A DNA stretch of 64,000 bases from Streptomyces sp. NBC_01294. GTDB lineage: Bacteria > Actinomycetota > Actinomycetes > Streptomycetales > Streptomycetaceae. The position numbers and the translations under genes are program-made. This document shows positions 24,747 to 33,074 of the stretch, one piece after another (positions within the stretch are counted from its first letter, which is position 1; every line of letters starts with the position of its first letter). The notes beneath the pieces were generated by a model. That model saw only the letters and a list, made by a program, of their open reading frames with translations. It was not told where the DNA came from and searched no databases. The DNA lies in contig NZ_CP108423.1 in NCBI RefSeq assembly GCF_035917235.1, forward strand, positions 7,159,501 through 7,223,500, given 5' to 3'.

Positions 24747-26273
24747 TCAGCGCTCGACCAGCCTGACCGGCACGGCCGATGGCACTACGGAGATCGTCGA
24801 GTGGAACGACACCTCGATGCTCTCGTCCGGAACGACGTAGAAGTTCTTCAGGATCTCGGTCAGCATGACGGCGCACTGCTGCTCGGCGAGCCGGTTTCCT
24901 ATGCAGTGCCGAGGGCCGGCGCCGAAGGGAAGGAAATCGTTGATGGTGTCGTGCTCTGTACTGTCTGCCGAGAATCGGTCCGGGTTGAAGCGGTCCGCCT
25001 CGCTGAAAATGCTCGGATTCTTTCCGATGGCGTTCTTCATCCACATGACGACCGTGCCCGGCGGGATGTTCCCGCCTCTTTCCTCCAGGGTCAGGTCGTT
25101 CGTGAATTTCGCGCTGAACGGGACCGGCGGGAAGAGCCGCAGCGTCTCGTAGACGATGTTTCGGACGTAAGGCTCCGGGATGGTGTCGCCGTCCTCCGGA
25201 GGGGCCGCCTCGATCGCCTTGCGCGCCTTTTCCTGCACGTGCGGATCCAGGGACAGCATGACCAGCGCCTGCGACAGGACGTAGGACATCGGATCGGCGC
25301 CGCCGAGCACCAGGGACATCATCTCTTCGACGCGGTCCTCGGATGACCAGGGCGACTGCGTCAGCCGGTCGAGCAGGTCGTCCGGCCGTTGGTGTGCCGG
25401 ACAGGAGGGGGGAACGCGTTGCTCGCGGCGGCTCATCACCGCGCCGAGGACGACGGCGACCTGGCGATACGCGGACCTGACCCGGCGCCGCCGCCTCGGG
25501 AAGATCCACCTGACGAAGAACGGGTGGAACGCCCGGAAGCTCACCTCTTCCTCGATGGCGCCGAGCGCGCGGTGGTACTCGTGCAGATCCGCCTGCACAT
25601 GCCAGTCGTCACCGAAGAGGAAGGCGCTGAGGCAGTTCACGCTCCAGTCGCGCAGGTCGGACTGCAGGCCGTCGTACGTCTCGTCCACGTGCTTCCACTT
25701 GTCCACGTACACGCTGGACACGTCCTTCAGGACGTAAGCCCGTTCCGCGACGCGGCGATTCGTCAGGGACGGTGACATCACCTGCCGGCGGGAACGGTGC
25801 AGCTCGCCTCCCTCCACACCCATGAGGCTGCGGGCCAGCACAGTGCGGTCGGCCCGACGGTGCGAGTCCAGGTCCTTCTTGTAGAGGTTGGGGGACACGT
25901 ACGACAGCGACACGAAGGGGGAGCTTCCCCACGCCAAATGGAGTCGAACGATGGGCCCGTACTCGGCGTGCAGGGCCTGGAGCGTTTCGTGCCGGCCGCC
26001 GTGCCCGCCGGCCAACAGGTCGACCGTGTTCCCGAGAAAGAACGAAGGCTTCGGCCCCGGCAGGTGATGCAATGAGCGGAATTCCGCCAGGCGCCTTCGT
26101 GCGATGAAGAGCAGGAGTCCGATGAGAGCCGCCGCGATGATCAGCCCGGTCCAGCTCGGGCGGCTGAGGCCGAACCATAACGCGAGCATTGCCGCCATGA
26201 GAGGGGCGACGACGCCTGCCGTGTAAATGGCTCGATAGAGAGAAAGTAAAGGGCGTGTACTGCGCATGCTCAT
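24747..26273 (-). CDS. Membrane-anchored cytochrome P450, 508 aa
   Basis: P450 with an unusual N-terminus for a bacterial enzyme. Two hydrophobic segments lie in residues ~8-60 (AGVVAPLMAAMLALWFGL, LIIAAALIGLLLFIARRR), then a proline-rich hinge (HHLPGPKPSFFLGNT) as in microsomal P450s. The I helix is LVLGGADPMSY, the ExxR motif is YETLRLFPP and the heme loop is FGAGPRHCIGNRLAEQQ. The I-helix acid/Thr pair is replaced (GGADPMS instead of AGxDTT), so proton delivery may be atypical. The start ATG 26273 follows GAAGGGATC. It is the first gene of the operon leading to cupin, TxtE-like P450 and NOS. Confidence 0.9.
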   Translation of the reverse strand: MSMRSTRPLLSLYRAIYTAGVVAPLMAAMLALWFGLSRPSWTGLIIAAALIGLLLFIARRRLAEFRSLHHLPGPKPSFFLGNTVDLLAGGHGGRHETLQALHAEYGPIVRLHLAWGSSPFVSLSYVSPNLYKKDLDSHRRADRTVLARSLMGVEGGELHRSRRQVMSPSLTNRRVAERAYVLKDVSSVYVDKWKHVDETYDGLQSDLRDWSVNCLSAFLFGDDWHVQADLHEYHRALGAIEEEVSFRAFHPFFVRWIFPRRRRRVRSAYRQVAVVLGAVMSRREQRVPPSCPAHQRPDDLLDRLTQSPWSSEDRVEEMMSLVLGGADPMSYVLSQALVMLSLDPHVQEKARKAIEAAPPEDGDTIPEPYVRNIVYETLRLFPPVPFSAKFTNDLTLEERGGNIPPGTVVMWMKNAIGKNPSIFSEADRFNPDRFSADSTEHDTINDFLPFGAGPRHCIGNRLAEQQCAVMLTEILKNFYVVPDESIEVSFHSTISVVPSAVPVRLVER

Positions 26274-26622
26274 GGTGATCCCTTCCGCGGCTTGTGCGAG
26301 CCTTCCCCTGCCGACTCATTCGGTTCGAGCGGGGTTCGAGTAAAGGGACTCTCGATGCGCCATCAGGCTATGGATCCGCTTCCTGGCGCTGCAATAGGGC
26401 CGGATCGGATGGCCGGTTCCCGTTGAGGACACCGAATCGGCGGAACACGCGGCAGAACGGAGACCTTCCAGGCAGCGCTCCTGCAGGCCTTGTCTCGCCG
26501 TGCAGCGGCAAGAGCCCCGGATGGGTGAGATGGCCGATTCCCCGTCTCTCCGCTGGAGGGGCTCCCGCGCGGTTTTCCGGAATATTGATGCGATGTTGAC
26601 GCGGTTATTCGTGGAGGGTCTT
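26274..26622. other. Upstream region of the nitration operon
   Basis: Contains the promoter of the P450-cupin-TxtE-like-NOS operon and the downstream side of the antiporter gene. A 15-codon minus-strand frame at about 26365-26318 has only a weak ribosome binding site. No NRPS, MbtH or precursor-peptide gene was seen. Confidence 0.5.
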
Positions 26623-28188
26623 TCACAGGTCGGAGAGCCGTGCCTCTTCCAGGTCGAGCGTGCGCTGGAGCTGTCGGCGGGTGGTGTCGCTGATGTGGTG
26701 GTCGTCGTAGAGGCGCCGGAGTTCAGCGGCCTCGACATTGATCAGGTCGCGGCGCAGGTGTCGGTAGACCTGGTCGGCGGACTCGTACGGCCCCTCGTCG
26801 TCGCCGAGCCTGTCGTGGGCGTGGTCGCGGCGGGCTTGCAGGGCACGACGGAGTCGATCGAGTACCGCCTCGGGTGCGGCCTCGAGCCCGGACAGTTCGT
26901 CCAGCCGGCGCAGACCCGCTTCGGCCAGACTCAGTCGCGCGCCGACCTCCTCGCGTTCGGTGTGATCCGGTTCGAGGCCGATCCCCGAGCGGCGGACGAC
27001 CGCGGCGAGGGTGAAGCCCTGGACGACGAGGGTGACGACCACGACGGACGAGGTCAGGACCAGCACCAAAGGGCGCTGAGCCAGCGGAGATCCGTCCGCA
27101 GCGGCGATGGGGATGGACAAGGCTGCGGCGAGAGGCATGACACCCCGGGTTCCCGCCCACGACAGGACGGCGGGGATCCGCCAGTTGGTTTTGGCCTTCC
27201 CGTTCTTCCCCTGGAGGAGGGCGGAGAGCGGAAAGATCCACAGGACCCGTACCGTGATGACGGTGCCGGCCAGGGCCAGTGCGTACACCGGCCAGAGCCG
27301 GTTCTCGTCGCCCAGCTCGCGGATCAGGCCCGGCAGGGAGAGCCCGATCAGGCTGAAGACCACGCTTTCGAGGAGGAAGACCACCGTGCCGTAGACGGCG
27401 TGCAGTTGGAGGCGGATGCGTGCGCTGGTCAGGCGATCGCCGCTGCCGCCCACGAGGACGCCGGCCACGACCACGGAGGTGACGCCGGACGTGTGGGCGG
27501 TCTCGGCCAGGACGTAGGCGGCGTACGGGGTGACGAGCGCGACCACCGTTTCCAGGACCGGGTCCTCGATGCGGCGCCGGATCAGCATCACGACGCCGGC
27601 GATCGCGGCCCCGATCAGGGTGCCGCCTCCGGCAAGCAGGGCGAACTCACTGCCGGCGCTGCCCCAGGAGACCGCGGAGGAGGCGATCGCAACGCTCACC
27701 GCGACCCGGAAGAGGACGAGGGAGGTGGCGTCGTTGAACAGGCTCTCGGCCTGGACCATGACCTGGACCCTGGGCGGCAGCGCGAGCCGCCGGCCGAGCG
27801 CGGTGACCGCCACCGGGTCGGTACTCGCGAGCACAGCCCCGAGGACCAGCGCCATCTGCCAGGACAGGGGAGTCAGCGCGGAGGCCACGAATCCCACCAC
27901 CGCGGCCGAGGCCAGTACGAGACCCACGGCGAGCACGGACACCGGCTTCCACACCGCACGCAGCTCGCGCCACGACAGCTCCTCGGCGCTGGCGTACAGC
28001 AGGGGCGGCAGGACGACGAGGCCGATGATCTCCGGGGTGATGTGTATCTCGGGGGCCCCGGGCAGCAGGGCGACGAAGAGGCCCGCGACGACGAGCAAGG
28101 AGGGAGCCGGTATGCGCCAGCGGCGCGCACCAGTCGCGACGAGGGTGGCGAGGACGACGAGAAACAAGACCGTACCAACGCTGCGCAT
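26623..28188 (-). CDS. CPA1-family Na+(K+)/H+ antiporter, 521 aa
   Basis: Monovalent cation/proton antiporter with about 12 transmembrane segments in residues 1-410 and a ~110-residue helical, charged cytoplasmic tail. Family ion-binding blocks are present: VVLPPLLYASAEEL, LASTDPVAVTAL (TDPV motif), ESLFNDATSLVLF (the FND acid) and SWAGTRGVMPLAAALSIP. The ATG 28188 is the natural start. It lies divergent from a KdpD homologue and at the left end of the K+ transport island, which suggests a role in K+/Na+ or pH balance. Confidence 0.9.
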   Translation of the reverse strand: MRSVGTVLFLVVLATLVATGARRWRIPAPSLLVVAGLFVALLPGAPEIHITPEIIGLVVLPPLLYASAEELSWRELRAVWKPVSVLAVGLVLASAAVVGFVASALTPLSWQMALVLGAVLASTDPVAVTALGRRLALPPRVQVMVQAESLFNDATSLVLFRVAVSVAIASSAVSWGSAGSEFALLAGGGTLIGAAIAGVVMLIRRRIEDPVLETVVALVTPYAAYVLAETAHTSGVTSVVVAGVLVGGSGDRLTSARIRLQLHAVYGTVVFLLESVVFSLIGLSLPGLIRELGDENRLWPVYALALAGTVITVRVLWIFPLSALLQGKNGKAKTNWRIPAVLSWAGTRGVMPLAAALSIPIAAADGSPLAQRPLVLVLTSSVVVVTLVVQGFTLAAVVRRSGIGLEPDHTEREEVGARLSLAEAGLRRLDELSGLEAAPEAVLDRLRRALQARRDHAHDRLGDDEGPYESADQVYRHLRRDLINVEAAELRRLYDDHHISDTTRRQLQRTLDLEEARLSDL

Positions 28189-28287
28189 GCCGCCCCTTGG
28201 ACCCCTGGAATCGAGATCGGGGCCACGTGACCCGTCACGCCGACCAGACTTCCCGGCACACCGCCTTCACCATATCCGCATGGACTG

Positions 28288-28304
28288 TGTCAGGACAGCG
28301 TCAA
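28288..28304 (+). promoter_or_regulatory. Phased operator pair upstream of the orphan kdpD
   Basis: TGTCAG at 28288 and CGTCAA at 28299 are 11 bases apart, in the same orientation as the gene that starts at 28437. Two units only, so weaker than the other sites. Confidence 0.4.
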
Positions 28305-28436
28305 TGTGCTCGCGCTCAACCGCGATCCGGCGGAATTTCGCCCGATGATGTGCGTGAGCAGGACTTGTGTGCCTCTGCCACTCAGGGGAGCCCCTTCGTG
28401 GACCGGGGCGTTCTTCGGCGTGAGGAGGCACGTGAC

Positions 28437-30932
28437 GTGGCGGAGGCGGTTGTCCGGCCCGGAAGACTGAAAGTCTTTGTCGGGGCGGCCCCCGGCGTGG
28501 GCAAAACGTACCGGATGCTGGATGAAGGGCGGCGGCGGGCGGACCGGGGTACGGACGTGGTCGTGGCTTTCGTCGAGTGTCACGGACGCCGCCTGACCGA
28601 GGAGAAGCTGGCCGGCTTGGAGGTCCTGCCACGCGTGGAACGTACGTACCGGGGAGGCTTGTACGCCGAGATGGACCTGGCGGCCGTCCTGGAACGGCGG
28701 CCCGAGGTGGCGCTCGTCGACGAACTGGCCCACTCCGTCGTTCCCGGTGGGAGCCATGCCAAGCGCTGGCAGGAAGTGGAGGCGCTCCTCGCGGCGGGGA
28801 TCGACGTGGTGACGGCCGTCAACATTCAGCATCTGGAGTCCCTGGGCGACGTCGTCGAGAAGATCACCCGGGTCCGGCAGCACGAGACCGTTCCGGACGA
28901 AGTGGTGCGCCGGGCTCATGAGATCGAGCTCGTCGACCTGGCGCCCGAGGCGCTGCGACGGCGCATGGCGCACGGGAACATCTACGCCCCGGAGAAGGTC
29001 GACGCGGCCCTGTCCCACTACTTCCGGGTCGGAAACCTCACCGCGCTGCGGGAGCTGGCGCTGCTGTGGGTGGCCGGGCGCGTGGACGAGGCACTGCAGA
29101 AGTACCGCGTCGAGCACGGCATAGGGGGAGTGTGGGAGACCCGGGAACGGGTGGTGGTCGCCATCACCGGCGGACCCGAGGGAGAAACGATCATCCGGCG
29201 GGCGGCCAGGATCGCCGCCCGCTCGGCGGGCGGTGACCTCCTCGCCGTGCACATAGCGCGCAGTGACGGCCTGGCCGCGGGAGCGTCCGCTTCAGCGCTG
29301 GTCCGCCAGCGCGCGCTGGTCGAAAGCCTCGGCGGCACCTACCACTCCCTGGTCGGCGACGATGTGCCCACGGCGCTCACCGAGTTCGCCCGCGCGGAGA
29401 ACGCCACCCAGCTGGTGATCGGTACGAGCCGACGCGGTCGCGTAGAGCGCTTCCTCACCGGGCGGGGTACGGGTGAGACGATCGTCGCACTGTCCGAGGA
29501 CATCGACGTTCACATGGTCACGCACGAACGGGCGGGACACGGAAGACTGCTGCCCTCGCGACGGCGGACTCTGCCGAACTCCCGCCTGATCGCCGGACCG
29601 GTACTGGGTCTCGTGCTCCCGCTCACCCTTCTACTCGATCAGACCCGGGGCAGCCTCAACCTCACCAGTGAGGCGCTGCTGTTCCTGGTGACGGTGGTCG
29701 GGGTGGCCTGCGTGGGCGGAGTGGTGTCGGCCCTCGTCGCGTCCGTGACGGCCTCGCTCCTGCTGAACTACTGGTTCATCCCGCCGGTCGGCGAGTTCAC
29801 GATCGCCGAGCCCAACAACATCCTCGCGCTGGTGGTGTTCGCGGTGGTGGCGGGGACCGTCGCCGCGACGATCGACCGGTCGCTGCGGCTGTCGCGCAGG
29901 GCCGCCCGGGCGACGGCCGAGGCGGAGACGCTCTCCTCGCTCGCCGGCTCCATCGTGCGGGGGGACCAGGCCGTTCCCGCGCTCCTCGAACGGACCAGGG
30001 AGACCTTCGCCATGGACTCCGTCGAGCTCACCGCCGAATCGGCCACGGAGAACACCTCGTCCGTGTGTGTCCCGGTGGGCCAGGGCGGGTATCTCGTCCT
30101 GCGGGGGCGTCCGCTGTCCGCCTCCGACCGGCGTGTCCTGGCAGCCTTCGCCGCGCACGTCACGGTCGCGGTCGAACGGGCCCGGCTGGCCGAGGCGGCC
30201 GCCGAGGTCGAACCCGTCAAGGCAGCCGACCGGATGCGTACAGCCCTCCTCGCGGCGGTCAGCCACGATCTACGCACCCCCCTCGCGGCCGGCTGGGCCG
30301 CCATCGCATCGCTGCGCGCCCGTGACGTGGCGTGGAGCGAGGAGGACCGGGGTGAACTCCTCGCCACCGCCGACGAGTCGATGGCCCGGCTCAACCGCCT
30401 CGTCGAGAACCTCCTCGACATGAGCCGCCTGCAGGCCGGGGCCTTGAAGCTGGACCTACGAGCCACGGACCTGATGGAAGTGCTGCCCGCCGCACTGGAC
30501 GGGATGCCCGCCGATGCGCCCGTCATCGACATCCGGAGCGTGGAAGAGGCCCCTGCGGTGTTGGCCGACCCACCTCTGCTCGAGCGCGTGGTCGCCAACC
30601 TGCTCAGCAACGCCGCCCGGCACACCCCACCTGGACAGCGCGTTCTGTTGACGGCCAGCGCGCTCGACGACCGTGTGGAGTTCCGGGTCGTCGACCGTGG
30701 GCCCGGAATCCCCGAGGCGGACCGCGAGAACGCGTTCGTGCCGTTCCAGCGCCTCGGCGACACCGACAACACCACGGGCGTCGGGCTCGGGCTCGCCCTC
30801 TCCCGGGGACTCACCGAGGCGATGGGCGGCACGCTGACGCCCGAGGACACCCCGGGAGGCGGCCTGACCATGACCCTGTCGCTGCCCGGCGTTCCTCCGC
30901 CCCTCGCAGGGCGTGCTGTGGGGCCTGGCTGA
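28437..30932 (+). CDS. Orphan KdpD-type sensor histidine kinase, 831 aa
   Basis: K+-sensing membrane histidine kinase of the KdpD family. N-terminal KdpD domain with Walker A GAAPGVGKTY (residues 16-25) and VALVDELAHSV; USP-like domain at about 240-370; four-helix DUF4118 membrane block at about 395-490; GAF-like domain; HisKA with intact H box AVSHDLRTPLA; and HATPase with NLLSNAARH and DRGPGIPEAD. It is about 60% identical by eye to the KdpD at 33075. No response-regulator gene adjoins it, so it may cross-talk with KdpE at 35626. The start GTG 28437 follows GGAGG at 8 bases. Confidence 0.92.
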   Translation: MAEAVVRPGRLKVFVGAAPGVGKTYRMLDEGRRRADRGTDVVVAFVECHGRRLTEEKLAGLEVLPRVERTYRGGLYAEMDLAAVLERRPEVALVDELAHSVVPGGSHAKRWQEVEALLAAGIDVVTAVNIQHLESLGDVVEKITRVRQHETVPDEVVRRAHEIELVDLAPEALRRRMAHGNIYAPEKVDAALSHYFRVGNLTALRELALLWVAGRVDEALQKYRVEHGIGGVWETRERVVVAITGGPEGETIIRRAARIAARSAGGDLLAVHIARSDGLAAGASASALVRQRALVESLGGTYHSLVGDDVPTALTEFARAENATQLVIGTSRRGRVERFLTGRGTGETIVALSEDIDVHMVTHERAGHGRLLPSRRRTLPNSRLIAGPVLGLVLPLTLLLDQTRGSLNLTSEALLFLVTVVGVACVGGVVSALVASVTASLLLNYWFIPPVGEFTIAEPNNILALVVFAVVAGTVAATIDRSLRLSRRAARATAEAETLSSLAGSIVRGDQAVPALLERTRETFAMDSVELTAESATENTSSVCVPVGQGGYLVLRGRPLSASDRRVLAAFAAHVTVAVERARLAEAAAEVEPVKAADRMRTALLAAVSHDLRTPLAAGWAAIASLRARDVAWSEEDRGELLATADESMARLNRLVENLLDMSRLQAGALKLDLRATDLMEVLPAALDGMPADAPVIDIRSVEEAPAVLADPPLLERVVANLLSNAARHTPPGQRVLLTASALDDRVEFRVVDRGPGIPEADRENAFVPFQRLGDTDNTTGVGLGLALSRGLTEAMGGTLTPEDTPGGGLTMTLSLPGVPPPLAGRAVGPG

Positions 30933-31088
30933 TGGGCGCCGACCACAGCCGTGGCGATGGTCTCCCGTCGTCATGGACATCGTCCGGCCGGCCCGCCATT
31001 CCCTCCCGGCATCGCTTACATACGCAACATTGACGGCGAACTCGCGTGCGAGTGCAACCGTGGCGCAGCCGATCCATTCTGATCAGAT

Positions 31089-33044
31089 GTGACCTCAACT
31101 ATCCCTCTACTGCCGTATGTTGCTCCACGCTCTCAGCACATGGTGATCTGCGGGGACGACGGCCTGGCCCGTCGGCTCGCGGTCGAGCTCGACGCCGTGT
31201 GCGGTGAGACCGTCACGGTGGTGCTGCCGTCCCGTCGTGATGAGCACGGTGGGGAGATCGACGCACTGCACCACAACCCGCACTCGCCCGTGGAACTGAT
31301 CATTTCGGCCCGCCCCGATGATCAGACCCTGCGGGCGGCGGGGGTGGAGCGGGCCGCCGCGCTCGCCCTCACCTACGGCGACGACCAGACCAACATGATG
31401 GCCGCGCTGCTCGCCCGCAGCATCAACCCGTCGATCCGGCTGGTCATCCGGATGTACCACCGTGAGCGCGGCCGTCACCTGGAACAACTCCTGGACCGTG
31501 CCGTTGCCGCTCGCACCCCGGACCTGGAGGAAGGATTCGTCGACGCCTCCACCACCGTGCTCTCCGACGCCGACACTGCCGTGCCCGAGCTGGTCGCGGC
31601 CGCCGCGCTCGGCCAGGGGCACACCCTCCAGGTCGACGGCAAGGTGTTCCGCGGTGTGGTGCGTCCGGCGGGCGAGGCGCCGCACGCCTCGGACCTCGCC
31701 ACGCTGGCGGTTTTCTCAGGGACGGACCGAGACGATCCGCGCAGCCAGGACAGCGCCGAGACTCCCGGTGCCGACGGCACGCAGCTCCTCCCGGACACGG
31801 TCACCTCGTACCACCGGCAGTTCACTCAGGGCCGGCTGATGCTGGAGGAGGTCACCCACGACCAGGTCCCGGAGGCACCGGCCGACGCGCGCAGGCCGGG
31901 CGGCTGGCTCCGTGACCGGCTCACGCAACTGCCCTGGAAGGTCTTCGTCTCGCGCGAGGTCATGTCCGTCTTCGGACTCCTCGCCGCCGTCGTGGTGCTG
32001 CTGTCGCTCGCCACGCTCACGCTGGTCGACGGGATACCGCTGTGGAAGGCGGTCTATCTGCCGATGCTGGACATCTTCACCATGGGAGACCCCGCGACGG
32101 ACGAGGAGCCGACGCGCCGGGTGCTCCAACTCGTCGCCGGTTTCGTCGGGCTGGCAGTACTGCCCCTCGTCGTGGCCGCGACGATGAACGCCAGCGAGGC
32201 GTTCCGGACCGCTGCCGCCGCCCACCCGCCCACCGAGACCCTCGGCGACCACATCGTCCTGGTCGGCCTCGGCAAGATCGGCACGCGGGTTCTCGGTCGG
32301 CTGCGGACCACCCACCACAAGGTGGTCGTCATCGAACGCGACCCGCGGGCACGCGGCGTCGCCCGTGCCCGCGAACTCGGCGTCCCTCTGCTCCTGGACG
32401 ACGCCACGGACCCGCGCGTCCTCGACCTGGCGAGGATCCGGCGGGCGAAGTCGCTCCTCGTGCTCAGCAGGGACGACAGCGCCAACCTGGACATCGTGAT
32501 GGCCGCCCGCGAGGCCAATCCGGACATCAGGGTGGTCATGCGGCTCTACGACGACGACTTCGCGGCCACCGTCTCGCACACGCTGCGCGCCTCGTATCCG
32601 CACGCGCCGACGCGCAGCCGCAGTGTGTCGGCGCTGGCGGCGCCCTCGTTCGCGGCGGCGATGATGGGCCGCCACGTCCTGGGCGTGATGCCGGTCGAGC
32701 GCGGGGTGCTGCTGTTCACTGTGGTGGACGTGGGCGGGCACCCCGAGCTGGAGGGGTTCTCGATCCACGAGGCGTTCAAGCGGAACGAATGGCGCGTGCT
32801 GGCGGTGGGTTCGTCGGAGGGCTCGGCGGCGTACCGTCCGACTTCCTCTTCGGACACGCTGGGCGGTCTGTACTTGCCGCGGGAGACCGGCTTCGACTGG
32901 CGCCCGCCGCACGGCCGCGTCCTGCGGGCCGGCGACCGGGTCGTGCTCGCGACGACCCGGCGGGGCCTGGACGTCCTGATGACCGGCGTCCAGCCCCACC
33001 CGGCACGTCGGGCTGACCCGGCCACTCCCGACCCCGGATGGTGA
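31089..33044 (+). CDS. RCK-TM-RCK potassium-channel-like protein, 651 aa
   Basis: Probable ligand-gated K+ channel or K+-transport regulator. Residues ~16-240 form one RCK/TrkA-N NAD-binding domain (HMVICGDDGLARRLAVELDA). About 290-315 is a transmembrane helix, about 320-340 a pore-like loop (LPMLDIFTMGDP), and about 350-375 a second helix. Residues ~385-560 hold a second TrkA-N domain (HIVLVGLGKIGTRVLGRL, VVVIERDPRARG), then a TrkA-C-like end. The filter position reads T331-M-G-D, not TVGYG, so selectivity is uncertain. The architecture recalls CASTOR/POLLUX-like channels. The GTG 31089 has a weak ribosome binding site; a later start (ATG near 31139) cannot be excluded. Confidence 0.8.
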   Translation: MTSTIPLLPYVAPRSQHMVICGDDGLARRLAVELDAVCGETVTVVLPSRRDEHGGEIDALHHNPHSPVELIISARPDDQTLRAAGVERAAALALTYGDDQTNMMAALLARSINPSIRLVIRMYHRERGRHLEQLLDRAVAARTPDLEEGFVDASTTVLSDADTAVPELVAAAALGQGHTLQVDGKVFRGVVRPAGEAPHASDLATLAVFSGTDRDDPRSQDSAETPGADGTQLLPDTVTSYHRQFTQGRLMLEEVTHDQVPEAPADARRPGGWLRDRLTQLPWKVFVSREVMSVFGLLAAVVVLLSLATLTLVDGIPLWKAVYLPMLDIFTMGDPATDEEPTRRVLQLVAGFVGLAVLPLVVAATMNASEAFRTAAAAHPPTETLGDHIVLVGLGKIGTRVLGRLRTTHHKVVVIERDPRARGVARARELGVPLLLDDATDPRVLDLARIRRAKSLLVLSRDDSANLDIVMAAREANPDIRVVMRLYDDDFAATVSHTLRASYPHAPTRSRSVSALAAPSFAAAMMGRHVLGVMPVERGVLLFTVVDVGGHPELEGFSIHEAFKRNEWRVLAVGSSEGSAAYRPTSSSDTLGGLYLPRETGFDWRPPHGRVLRAGDRVVLATTRRGLDVLMTGVQPHPARRADPATPDPGW

Positions 33045-33074
33045 GTCCGTCCCCGAAGGCGCGGGCCGGCCGGG

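Noticed and set aside
26318..26365. 15-codon minus-strand ORF before the membrane P450, considered as a RiPP precursor
   Set aside because: Weak ribosome binding site, no Trp or Tyr-rich core and no RiPP-type motif.
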